This document shows, piece after piece, positions 16,557 through 22,935 of a DNA stretch of 41,587 nucleotides; position 1 is the first letter of the stretch, and each line of letters opens with the position of its first letter. The notes below the pieces were generated by a model, which saw only the letters and a program-made list of their open reading frames with translations, was not told where the DNA came from and did no database searches. The position numbers were made by a program, and so were the translations under genes. The DNA comes from Modestobacter sp. (GTDB lineage Bacteria; Actinomycetota; Actinomycetes; Mycobacteriales; Geodermatophilaceae). The DNA lies in the NCBI GenBank assembly GCA_025966175.1, contig JAOPVN010000108.1, positions 1 to 41,587 of the forward strand, written 5' to 3'.

Positions 16557-16639
16557 GGGCAAGTGGCGGAATGGCAGACGCGCACGGTTCAGGTCCGTGT
16601 GTCCGAGAGGACGTGGGGGTTCAACTCCCCCCTTGCCCA
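16557..16639 (+). tRNA. tRNA-Leu (CAG)
   Basis: Acceptor arms GGGCAAG (16557-16563) and CTTGCCC (16632-16638) pair fully, with discriminator A at 16639. Anticodon stem CACGG/CCGTG holds loop TTCAGGT with anticodon CAG at 16590-16592. A long variable arm (TGTCCGAGAGGACG) marks it as class II, and the T arm is GGGGGTTCAACTCCCCC. CCA is not encoded. It is divergent from the fhaA operon, a conserved arrangement. Confidence 0.96.
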
Positions 16640-16667
16640 CCCCAGGTCCCCGTGTCGGGAGGCCCAG

Positions 16668-16700
16668 AGAGCGCCGGTGACCATCTGGTCCCGGCGCTCT
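16668..16700 (+). terminator. terminator after tRNA-Leu
   Basis: Arms AGAGCGCCGG (16668-16677) and CCGGCGCTCT (16691-16700) pair perfectly, and the loop itself contains GACC/GGTC that can extend the stem. TCTGC follows on the plus strand. It lies 28 bp after the tRNA and can also end the convergent CBS gene whose stop is at 16724. Confidence 0.8.
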
Positions 16701-16723
16701 TCTGCTGTCCGGGGTCCTCGGCC

Positions 16724-17479
16724 TCAGCGCCGTCCGGGCCGGGCCGGCGCGGCCGGCACGTCGAGGGCGCGGTGCAGCACGGAGAGGTCCTCGTCCACCA
16801 CGACGGCGAGCGGACTCTCCGCCGCCTTGCCGTTCTCGGTGACCACCAGCGCAGACGGCCGGGATCCGCCCCGCAGCGGCCGGCCCAGCAGGTCGATCGC
16901 CTCGGCGGCCGTGGTGCTCCGCGGGACGTGCAGCGCGGTGTCCAGGTCCTCGGCGCAGGTGAGGACGGCCGCCACGGTCTCCTCTCCCGTCGTCACCTCG
17001 TCGTCGTCCATCTGCTGGGCGAACCAGCGGGCGATCGCGTTCGTGGTGATCAGGCCGGCCCAGCCGTGGTCGGCGTAGACGGGGAACTGGGAGTAGTCCA
17101 GCGTCCGCACCAGGTGCAGCACGGCGCGGATCGGCTGCTCGGCGCGGACGGACACCACGGGCCGGCCCGGCAGGGCGGTCAGCACGGTCGGTGGGCGGAG
17201 CAGCAGGTCGCGGATCTGCTGGATGTGCTCGATGACCCCGGGAGCGGGATCGGCGATCGGCCGTCCCGCGTAGTACCGCTGGTGGCTGATCACGTTGCGC
17301 AGGTCGGCGAAGGTGCCCAGGTCGCGCAGCACGGAGCGGGGGAGCCGGGCCCGCTCGGCGTACGCGCTGGCCAGCCCGGCGAACGGCTCGTGTTCGGCGC
17401 GGCCGAGCACCGTGCGCAGGTGCTGCTCGATCTCGGTGAAGAGGTCCAGGAACTGCCCGGCCCGGGAGGAGTCGGTCAT
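16724..17479 (-). CDS. CBS-domain protein
   Basis: A 251-residue protein. The N-terminal half is helical (FLDLFTEIEQHLRTVL ... LRNVISHQRYYAGRPI), and the C-terminal half has a CBS-like pair: VVSVRAEQPIRAVLHLVRTLDYSQFPVYADHGWAGLITTNAIARW, then TTAAEAIDLLGRP ... VVDEDLSVLHRALD. CBS pairs usually bind adenine nucleotides and regulate a fused or partner domain. No catalytic domain is recognised and the partner is unknown. The ATG at 17479 overlaps the DUF1707 gene stop as ATGA, so the two are cotranscribed. Confidence 0.75.
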   Translation of the reverse strand: MTDSSRAGQFLDLFTEIEQHLRTVLGRAEHEPFAGLASAYAERARLPRSVLRDLGTFADLRNVISHQRYYAGRPIADPAPGVIEHIQQIRDLLLRPPTVLTALPGRPVVSVRAEQPIRAVLHLVRTLDYSQFPVYADHGWAGLITTNAIARWFAQQMDDDEVTTGEETVAAVLTCAEDLDTALHVPRSTTAAEAIDLLGRPLRGGSRPSALVVTENGKAAESPLAVVVDEDLSVLHRALDVPAAPARPGRR

Positions 17480-17997
17480 CGATCCCGGGGGGCGGTGGCG
17501 TGGCGGTCCGGATTCCGGCCACGGTCCCGGCCGCTGTCGCCGCCGAGGGACTGGGCGAGCAGGACGATCCCCCACGGACCGACCACCCACAGCGGCCACG
17601 GGTAGATCCAGTCGGCCGAGCCGATCGAGCTGAGGGCCCAGATCCCGACGACGATCACCGCGGTGGTCATCCAGCTGCGCCACGCGGCCCGCCGACCGCT
17701 GCCGCCGGCCCACGGCCCCCAGCCGGTCCAGCTCCGCGCCCATCCGGCACCTCCGCACCCGGTGTACCCGTCGGCGGGCGCGGGGATGGGGGACGGCTGG
17801 GCGACCCGCGGGGGGTCGGTCGTCGGCAGGTCCGCGGTGAGCGGGGCGAGGTCGCCGTACGTGCGGGCGGCGTAGGCCCGGGCCAGCCGGTCGTCGTACT
17901 CGGCGACGGTCAGCCGCCCGGTCGACATGTGGGTGCCCAGGACGTCGGCGACCGCGGCACGGTCGGCATCGGACGCGCGCAGGTGGGGCTCGGGCAT
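17476..17997 (-). CDS. DUF1707 (SHOCT-like) membrane protein
   Basis: A 173-residue protein. Residues 1-55 carry the DUF1707 signature LRASDADRAAVADVLGTHMSTGRLTVAEYDDRLARAYAARTYGDL, split here for length. A Pro-rich linker is followed by two closely spaced hydrophobic segments (TTAVIVVGIWALSSIG and YPWPLWVVGPWGIVLLAQSL) and a charged tail. Such proteins are common in actinobacteria and poorly characterised. The ATG at 17997 is preceded by GAGGAGTCCGGAG. It is divergent from the aldose epimerase; a parS-like palindrome lies between. Confidence 0.8.
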   Translation of the reverse strand: MPEPHLRASDADRAAVADVLGTHMSTGRLTVAEYDDRLARAYAARTYGDLAPLTADLPTTDPPRVAQPSPIPAPADGYTGCGGAGWARSWTGWGPWAGGSGRRAAWRSWMTTAVIVVGIWALSSIGSADWIYPWPLWVVGPWGIVLLAQSLGGDSGRDRGRNPDRHATAPRDR

Positions 17998-18104
17998 CTC
18001 CGGACTCCTCGGGTTGGTCGCAGGGCCCAGTCTGGTGCCGCACGACCGCCTGAGGCCACTGACGTCTGTCACCAGTTCCGCGCCCGGGTCGCGCGTGCTC
18101 AGGG

Positions 18105-18118
18105 GTTCCACGTGGAAC
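18105..18118. other. parS-like centromere site 1
   Basis: GTTCCACGTGGAAC is a perfect 14-bp palindrome with the CACGTG core and flanking TTC/GAA arms of chromosomal parS (general form GTTTCACGTGAAAC). It sits between divergent genes in an origin-proximal region, where ParB sites cluster in actinobacteria. An identical 14-mer is at 31765-31778. Confidence 0.65.
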
Positions 18119-18171
18119 AGCGGGCGAGGCGCTGTGATGAGCTGTCCGGGACCGTTCCCGAGGAGGACCCC

Positions 18172-19107
18172 ATGCCGCTCGACCCGCTCTGGCCGTCCAC
18201 CGAGCCCCGCGACGCCGAGGTGTCCGTGGGAGAGGTCCGCCTCGCCGTCGACCTGCGCGGCGGTGGGCTGCGCGACCTGGTCGTCGGCGACTGGCACCTG
18301 CTCGACGACTACCCCTCCGGCACCGTGCCGGCCGCGCGCCGAGGCGGCGTGCTGCTGCCCTGGCCGAACCGGCTGCGCGGCGGCCGGTGGAGCTGGCGCG
18401 GCCGGGAGCTGCAGCTGGACGTGGTCAGCGAGCAGTCGCCGAACGCGGTGCACGGCCTGGTCAGCGCCCAGCCGTGGACGGTCCTGGCCGAGACCGACGG
18501 CGCGGTCACCGTGGGCACCGTGGTCGAGCCGCGGACCGGGTACCCGTTCCGGCTCGCCGCGGCGATCGACTACGAGCTGACGCCGGAGCGGCTGTCGGTG
18601 ACGGTGCGGGTGCGCAACGCCGGGGATGCCGACGCCCCGCTCGGCGTCGGCATGCACCCCTACTTCTCCGTCGGTGGCGGGTCGGTGGGTGAGCTGCCCG
18701 AGGGGGTGCTGGCCGACCACGAGGTCTCCGTCCCGGCGCGGACGGCGATGGTGACCGACGGTGGACTGCCCACCGGGGAGAGCCGTCCCTTCGACGGCTC
18801 GATCGGCCGGATCGGCGACCGCGTCATCGACGTCCCGCTCACCGACCTGGTCCGGGACGACGACGGCTGGGCGCGGGTGCGCCTGCGCGGGCCGGCCGGG
18901 TCCCTGGAGGTCGCCGTCGACGGTTCGTGGCCGTGGCTGCAGGTCTTCTCCGGCGACACCCTCCCGGCGGGGCAGCGGCGCCGGAGCCTCGCCGTGGAGC
19001 CGATGACCTGCCCGCCCAACGCGCTGGCCGACGGCGTGGACCTGGTCGTGCTGCCACCCGGCGGCACCTGGTCGGGCACCTGGACCCTCGGGTGGACGCC
19101 GGCGTGA
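18172..19107 (+). CDS. aldose 1-epimerase family protein
   Basis: A 311-residue GalM-like mutarotase, predicted to interconvert the alpha and beta anomers of an aldose. The expected residues are visible: Arg in LLPWPNRLRGGRW, His in NAVHGLVSAQPW, His in GVGMHPYFSV and Glu in SLAVEPMTCPPNAL. It is cytoplasmic, with no signal. The ATG at 18172 follows GAGGAGG. The frame is open upstream but this start matches the family. The MOSC gene begins over its stop codon (GTGA), so the two form an operon. The sugar substrate is not known. Confidence 0.93.
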   Translation: MPLDPLWPSTEPRDAEVSVGEVRLAVDLRGGGLRDLVVGDWHLLDDYPSGTVPAARRGGVLLPWPNRLRGGRWSWRGRELQLDVVSEQSPNAVHGLVSAQPWTVLAETDGAVTVGTVVEPRTGYPFRLAAAIDYELTPERLSVTVRVRNAGDADAPLGVGMHPYFSVGGGSVGELPEGVLADHEVSVPARTAMVTDGGLPTGESRPFDGSIGRIGDRVIDVPLTDLVRDDDGWARVRLRGPAGSLEVAVDGSWPWLQVFSGDTLPAGQRRRSLAVEPMTCPPNALADGVDLVVLPPGGTWSGTWTLGWTPA

Positions 19108-19832
19108 GCGGGGACCTGCGGGTGCTGGAGATCTGGCGGTTTCCGGTGAAGTCCCTGCAGGGCGAGCGCCTCGACCGCACCGAGGTCGGCCCGGAGGGGG
19201 TCGCCGGTGATCGGGGCTGGGCGCTGTTCGACGTGGAGACCGGGTTCGGGCTGACCGCCCGCCGGGTGCCCGAGCTGCTGTTCGCCGCGGGCCGATCCCG
19301 CCCCGACGGCGGGGTAGAGGTGGTCCTGCCCGACGGCACGGTCACCGCCGATGACGCCGTCCTCTCCACATGGGCCGGCCGGCAGGTCGCGCTGCGCGCG
19401 GCCGCGCAGGTGGAGGGCGCCCGCCGCTACGAGAGCACGGCCGACCTCGAGCACGAGGACGCCGCACGGTGGAACCCGTTCGGGGGCGCGGACGGCGCCT
19501 TCCACGACAACGCCGACGCCCGGGTGACCCTGCTGTCCACCGGCACCCTCGGCGGCTGGGACCGGCGCCGTTTCCGGGCCAACGTGGTGCTGGCGGGGGC
19601 GGGGGAGGACGCGTTGGTCGGTGCCCGGGTGCGGGCGGGGACCGCGGAGCTGGACGTCGTCGGCCGGGTGCCGCGCTGCGTGATGACGACCCGCCCGCAG
19701 GCCGGGGGCATCGGGCGGGACACCGGGGTGCTCAAGACGATCCACCGGGAGTTCGGCGGGGCCCTGTCGGTCGGTGCCGTGGTGGCCCGGCCGGGCATGC
19801 TCGCGGTGGGCGACGCACTCACCCTGGCTTGA
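19104..19832 (+). CDS. MOSC domain protein
   Basis: A 242-residue protein of the MOSC N-terminal/MOSC type. MOSC domains handle sulfur or molybdenum-cofactor chemistry (related to molybdenum cofactor sulfurases and mARC proteins). Visible features are LRVLEIWRFPVKSLQGE and GVAGDRGWALFD at the N-terminus, NADARVTLLSTGTL, RRFRANVVL and VVGRVPRCVMTTRPQ with the conserved Cys. The substrate is unknown. GTG at 19104 overlaps the epimerase stop; another in-frame GTG lies 12 bp upstream. Its last bases, CCCTGGCTTGAG, are repeated at 21329-21340 beyond the SDR/XRE cassette. Confidence 0.9.
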   Translation: MSGDLRVLEIWRFPVKSLQGERLDRTEVGPEGVAGDRGWALFDVETGFGLTARRVPELLFAAGRSRPDGGVEVVLPDGTVTADDAVLSTWAGRQVALRAAAQVEGARRYESTADLEHEDAARWNPFGGADGAFHDNADARVTLLSTGTLGGWDRRRFRANVVLAGAGEDALVGARVRAGTAELDVVGRVPRCVMTTRPQAGGIGRDTGVLKTIHREFGGALSVGAVVARPGMLAVGDALTLA

Positions 19833-19838
19833 GTTCGG

Positions 19839-19885
19839 CAGCAAGGTGACTTCGCAGCAAGGTGACTTCGCAGCAAGGTGACTTC
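19839..19885 (+). repeat. three tandem 16-bp repeats at the left cassette end
   Basis: The unit CAGCAAGGTGACTTCG occurs at 19839-19854 and 19855-19870; a third copy lacking the last base is at 19871-19885. The unit is part of the inverted end sequence, so the left end appears to have been expanded by slippage. The right end has a single copy. Confidence 0.85.
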
Positions 19886-19968
19886 CAGGTGGGAAATGCG
19901 CCGAGCCGACGGCGTGCTGCCCTCGGGTGGGCGGAGTGCTGGCGGGTGGTCCTCACCGGGGGTGAGCC

Positions 19969-20665
19969 CTACCAGGGGCACGACGCCGTGGCGGTCGAAG
20001 AAGCCACCGGGGGGCCCGTCCGGACCGATGGAGGCCATCGCCACGATGGCCTCGGCGCCTTCCTCGACGGACTGGGTGCCGCCGTGCCCGTTGAGGTCGG
20101 TGGCGGTGTAGCCGGGATCGACGGCGTTGATCCGGATCTGCGGGAAGCTCTTGGCGTACTGACTGGTGAGCATGTTCAGCGCGGCCTTCGACGACGGGTA
20201 GGCGAGCCCCCTCCACGCCGACCAGGGCAACGTCGGATCGGTCGTCACCGCAAGGGAACCCAGACCGCTGCTCACGTTGACGATCGCCGGTGCCGGCGAG
20301 CGCAGCAGCAGCGGCAGGAAGGCGTGCGTCACGCGAACGACGCCGAGGACGTTGGTCGCGTGGACCCGCTCCACGTCGTCGGCGGTCGTGTCCTCCGCGG
20401 GCACGGCCCCGCCGCTGATGCCGGCGTTGTTGACGAGCACGTCGAGGGCGCCGCTCTCCGCCTCGACAGCGGCGGCCGCGGCGGTGACGGAGTCGTCGTC
20501 GAGGACGTCAAGGACGACGAACCGGCAGCCGAGCTCGCGCGCCGCGGCCGCGCCGCGCTCGGAGTCACGGGCGACGAGGTAGACGTCGTGGCCTGCCTGA
20601 ACCAGCCGGCGGGCCGCCTCGCGCCCCAGTCCCTTGTTCGCTCCGGTGATCAGTGTGGTGGTCAT
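19969..20665 (-). CDS. short-chain dehydrogenase/reductase, stop codon lost by a 1-base insertion
   Basis: An NAD(P)-dependent SDR oxidoreductase. It shows the Rossmann motif TLITGANKGLGREAAR, LDVLDDDSV, LVNNAGISGG, the catalytic Ser in VNVSSGLGSL and YPSSKAAL (Tyr-x3-Lys), then INAVDPGYTATDLNG. The ATG at 20665 gives the canonical N-terminus. The C-terminus reads FFDRHGVVPL and runs on without a stop until 19427, antisense to the MOSC gene. Removing one C from the CCCC run (19975-19978 as GGGG on the plus strand) restores VVPW followed by TAG at 19969-19971, the usual family ending at about 231 residues. So the gene is either recently mutated or has a sequencing error here. It is divergent from the XRE regulator with a strong palindrome between. 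Confidence 0.85.
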
Positions 20666-20710
20666 GTCCACGACCTTGCGCCCGCTCGCGGGCGGCCGGC
20701 CGGCCTGGAC

Positions 20711-20737
20711 GGTGGTGGTACCGCTGGTACCACCACC
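20711..20737. promoter_or_regulatory. operator-like inverted repeat between SDR and XRE genes
   Basis: Perfect 12-bp inverted repeat: GGTGGTGGTACC (20711-20722), 3-bp spacer GCT, GGTACCACCACC (20726-20737). It lies 45 bp upstream of the SDR start and 29 bp upstream of the regulator start, the expected place for a regulator that controls both genes. Binding by the neighbouring XRE protein is inferred. Confidence 0.6.
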
Positions 20738-20766
20738 GCGCCGCGACGGCGGGCGAGACTGGGCGG

Positions 20767-21117
20767 GTGGACGGAGACGGGTTGGGCGCGGCGCTGCGCG
20801 CATGGCGCGCCCGGGTGCGCCCCGAGGTCGCAGGCGTGCCGTACCGCGGTGCGCGGCGGACCCCCGGGCTGCGCCGCGACGAGGTCGCGATGCTCGCCGG
20901 CGTCTCGGTGGAGTACGTCATCCGGCTGGAGCAGGACCGCGCGAGGCATCCCTCCCGGCAGGTCCTCGACGCGCTCGCACGGGCGCTGCGTCTCTCGGCG
21001 GCCGAGCGGGAGCACCTGCTGCGGCTGGGCGGTGTGACGCCCGCCGAGCCGGGCACGGCCGAGGCGGACGCCCTGGCACTGCTGCGCGTCGTCGGAACGC
21101 AAGCGTTCTCCACCTGA
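20767..21117 (+). CDS. XRE family helix-turn-helix regulator, C-terminally truncated
   Basis: A 116-residue protein. Residues about 5-85 are the HTH domain of the MmyB-type XRE family: LGAALRAWRARVRPE, RRTPGLRRDEVAMLAGVSVEYVIRLEQ, HPSRQVLDALARALRLSAAEREHL. Family members normally continue for another 170 or so residues with an MmyB-like ligand-binding domain. Here the family match ends at about GGVTPAE and the frame stops at 21115-21117, with no continuation in other frames. It should still bind DNA but probably without ligand sensing. The GTG start at 20767 has only a weak GGGCGGG upstream. Confidence 0.75.
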   Translation: MDGDGLGAALRAWRARVRPEVAGVPYRGARRTPGLRRDEVAMLAGVSVEYVIRLEQDRARHPSRQVLDALARALRLSAAEREHLLRLGGVTPAEPGTAEADALALLRVVGTQAFST

Positions 21118-21305
21118 CCCATCGCCGCCCTCTCACGAGAGCGTTGTCGCCCGCCGTGGGCCACCGATGAGCCCGGCCGACGGAGAGCACACGCCGGCAC
21201 GCATCTCGCCGCCGGTGGCCGTGGTTGCCGTAGGGGCTCCCTGAGGCCGCTCAGCCCGGGAGGCCGGCGACAGCCGCGCCCGAACTCACGGCCTTTCCCA
21301 CCCAC

Positions 21306-21325
21306 AAGTCACCGTGCTGCCGAAC
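21306..21325 (-). repeat. right inverted end of the SDR/XRE cassette
   Basis: AAGTCACCGTGCTGCCGAAC is complementary to the left end at 19833-19852 in 19 of 20 positions. The direct repeat CCCTGGCTTGAG follows at 21329-21340. Confidence 0.7.
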
Positions 21326-21356
21326 TTGCCCTGGCTTGAGGGGGGAGGATCGGCTG

Positions 21357-21572
21357 GTGCGCACCATCGAGCTCCGCTCCGGCGAGAAGTCCATCCGGCT
21401 CGGTCAGCTGCTGAAGCTGGTCGACGCCGTCCCTTCTGGCGCCCAGGTCAAGGACGTCCTGACCGCAGGCGACGTCGCGGTGAACGGCGAGCCCGAGGAG
21501 CGCCGTGGCCGGCAGCTGCACCGCGGCGACGTCGTCTCGGTGGCCGGTCAGGAGGACCTGCGCATCGGCTGA
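21357..21572 (+). CDS. S4-domain RNA-binding protein (YbcJ-like)
   Basis: A 71-residue protein made of a single S4 RNA-binding fold: RTIELRSGEKSIRLGQLLKLV, then QVKDVLTAGDVAVNGEPEERRGRQL and GDVVSVAG. Such proteins are thought to bind structured RNA such as rRNA or tRNA. I use the GTG at 21357, preceded by GGGGGGAGG at a good distance; the TTG 21 bp upstream lies in the direct repeat. The upstream region, including its ribosome site, directly adjoins the right end of the SDR/XRE cassette, so its original promoter may have been displaced. Confidence 0.88.
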   Translation: MRTIELRSGEKSIRLGQLLKLVDAVPSGAQVKDVLTAGDVAVNGEPEERRGRQLHRGDVVSVAGQEDLRIG

Positions 21573-21690
21573 CCGCGCTGCGTCAGTGATCGAATGCGGA
21601 GAGTCACCCCGCGCGCGGAGATGCTGTCACGCACAGATGTCACACAACTCGCGCGTGCAGACCGCCGACCTGGGGGGCATGCCCTCGATG

Positions 21691-21725
21691 CCCGGGCGGC
21701 GGTGGTGCGGAACCCGCCGCCCGGG
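21691..21725. terminator. bidirectional terminator between S4 and exonuclease/phosphatase genes
   Basis: Arms CCCGGGCGGCGG (21691-21702) and CCGCCGCCCGGG (21714-21725) pair perfectly over 12 bp around an 11-nt loop, followed by GCTCTCTTCC on the plus strand. It separates the converging genes ending at 21572 and 21747. Confidence 0.75.
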
Positions 21726-21746
21726 GCTCTCTTCCCGCCGGTGACG

Positions 21747-22802
21747 TCAGCCCGGCGGCAGCCGCAGGTCGGCGATCAGCGCCCGGTGGTCGGTGCCCGG
21801 CATGTGCACGATCTGCAGGGCGGCCACGCCGATCCGCGGGTCGACCAGCACGTGGTCCAGGCTCAGCCGCGGGAACGGGCACCTCAGCGGTGTCCAGGTC
21901 GGGCGCAGCGCCTGCCCGGTCGCCCGGGCGGCATCGACCCACCCACGACGCAGCAGCCGGCGGAAGGCCGCATGGTCCGGGGTGGCGTTGAAGTCACCGG
22001 CCAGCACCCGCAGCACGCCGTCCTGCGGATGGGGGAGCCGGTCGAGGTCACGGTGCCAGGCGCGGACGTCGTCGGGCGAGCGGGTCGGCGCGTGGGTGTG
22101 CACCGCGGTGACCTCCAGGGGCGGTGCGCCCGGCGGTGCCAGCCGCACGGTCGGCTGCTCGAAGTGCCCGGCGAGCTGGGCGCGCGCCAGCACCGGCAAC
22201 CGGGTCCACACGGCTCCGCCGGCACCGGGCCGGGCGGGGTCCGCGGCCGCCAGGTGGTGGCCGTGGGGCAGCAGCTCGCCGAGGCCGACGGACCGCAGCG
22301 CCTCGTCCGCCTCGGGGGTGACCTCCGAGAGCGCCAGCACGTCGACGTCGGCGGCGAGCGCGAGGACGGCGGCCGGGTCGGCCCGCCCGTACAGCATGTT
22401 CAGCGAGGCCACGCGCAGCGGCGTCCCCGAGGTGGCGGTACCCGGCGTCCGCCGTGCCGTGCCGAGCACGGAGCCGCCCAGCACGGAGCCACCCAGCAGG
22501 GAGCCACCCAGCAGGGAGCCACCCAGCAGGGAGCCACCCAGCACGGAGCCACCCAGCACGGAGCCGCCCAGGACCGCGGCTGCTCCACCGGCCAGCCAGG
22601 TCGCCCGGCGCGAGCGGGCGAGGAGCGCGACGGCGACCGGCAGCACGCTGGTGCCGGCCGCGTAGCGGGTGAAGGCGGTCGCCGGCACCAGCGGGTGGCC
22701 GCGCTCGACGCCGGCGGCACGCAGCACCGCCCAGCCGGCCCAGGGTGCGGCCAGGGCCAGGGCGGCTCGTCTCGGTACGGTCGGCAGCGGCATGGCGACC
22801 AT
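21747..22802 (-). CDS. endonuclease/exonuclease/phosphatase family membrane protein with pentapeptide repeat
   Basis: The C-terminal part (from about residue 125) is an EEP fold: LRVASLNMLYGRADP, LALSEVTPE (metal-binding Glu), VTAVHTHAP, VLAGDFNATPDH (catalytic Asp and Asn), and LDHVLVDP plus GTDHRALIADL (Asp-His). It probably hydrolyses a phosphodiester or phosphomonoester, substrate unknown. The N-terminus has hydrophobic stretches (RRAALALAAPWAGWAVLRAA and YAAGTSVLPVAVALLA) that may be membrane helices. Between them and the enzyme lies a run of LGGSV/LGGSL units encoded by seven 15-bp DNA repeats. The start is unsure: ATG at 22802 or 22793, or GTG at 22841. I chose 22802 (351 residues). 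Confidence 0.82.
   Translation of the reverse strand: MVAMPLPTVPRRAALALAAPWAGWAVLRAAGVERGHPLVPATAFTRYAAGTSVLPVAVALLARSRRATWLAGGAAAVLGGSVLGGSVLGGSLLGGSLLGGSLLGGSVLGGSVLGTARRTPGTATSGTPLRVASLNMLYGRADPAAVLALAADVDVLALSEVTPEADEALRSVGLGELLPHGHHLAAADPARPGAGGAVWTRLPVLARAQLAGHFEQPTVRLAPPGAPPLEVTAVHTHAPTRSPDDVRAWHRDLDRLPHPQDGVLRVLAGDFNATPDHAAFRRLLRRGWVDAARATGQALRPTWTPLRCPFPRLSLDHVLVDPRIGVAALQIVHMPGTDHRALIADLRLPPG
22465..22569 (-). repeat. seven tandem 15-bp repeats inside the EEP gene
   Basis: Plus-strand unit AGC(A)(C/G)GGAGCC(A/G)CCC repeats seven times without gaps. The two variable sites read C-G, C-A, G-A, G-A, G-A, C-A, C-G from left to right, a symmetric order. Each unit encodes one LGGSV or LGGSL pentapeptide in frame, so copy-number change would alter linker length without a frameshift. 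Confidence 0.95.
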
Positions 22803-22935
22803 GATGGTGCCGAGCGCGGCTGTGCACGGCCTGGTGATCACCGACGGGTGCGTCGTTCACCCGCGTGCGGTAGGACGGGAAGTTCACGCAGGCCGGCTGG
22901 ACCGCGGCGGGCCTGGACGAGGAGGAGTGTCGCCG

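Larger units (their letters stand above)
19822..21340. mobile_element. candidate inserted cassette (SDR plus XRE regulator) with inverted ends and flanking direct repeats
   Basis: CCCTGGCTTGAG occurs at 19822-19833 and again at 21329-21340. Just inside are inverted ends: GTTCGGCAGCAAGGTGACTT (19833-19852) and AAGTCACCGTGCTGCCGAAC (21306-21325), 19 of 20 positions complementary. Further inside, the third left unit continues CCAGGTGGGAAA and the right end, read inverted, continues GTGGGTGGGAAA. Between them are a short-chain dehydrogenase gene and a divergent XRE-type regulator, and no transposase. The layout looks like a non-autonomous insertion at the stop codon of the MOSC gene. A three-base gap between right inverted end and direct repeat, and decay of both genes, leave doubt. 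Confidence 0.45.

Noticed and set aside
22465..22569. Possible CRISPR array
   Set aside because: Units are 15 bp with no spacers and lie in frame inside a coding region.
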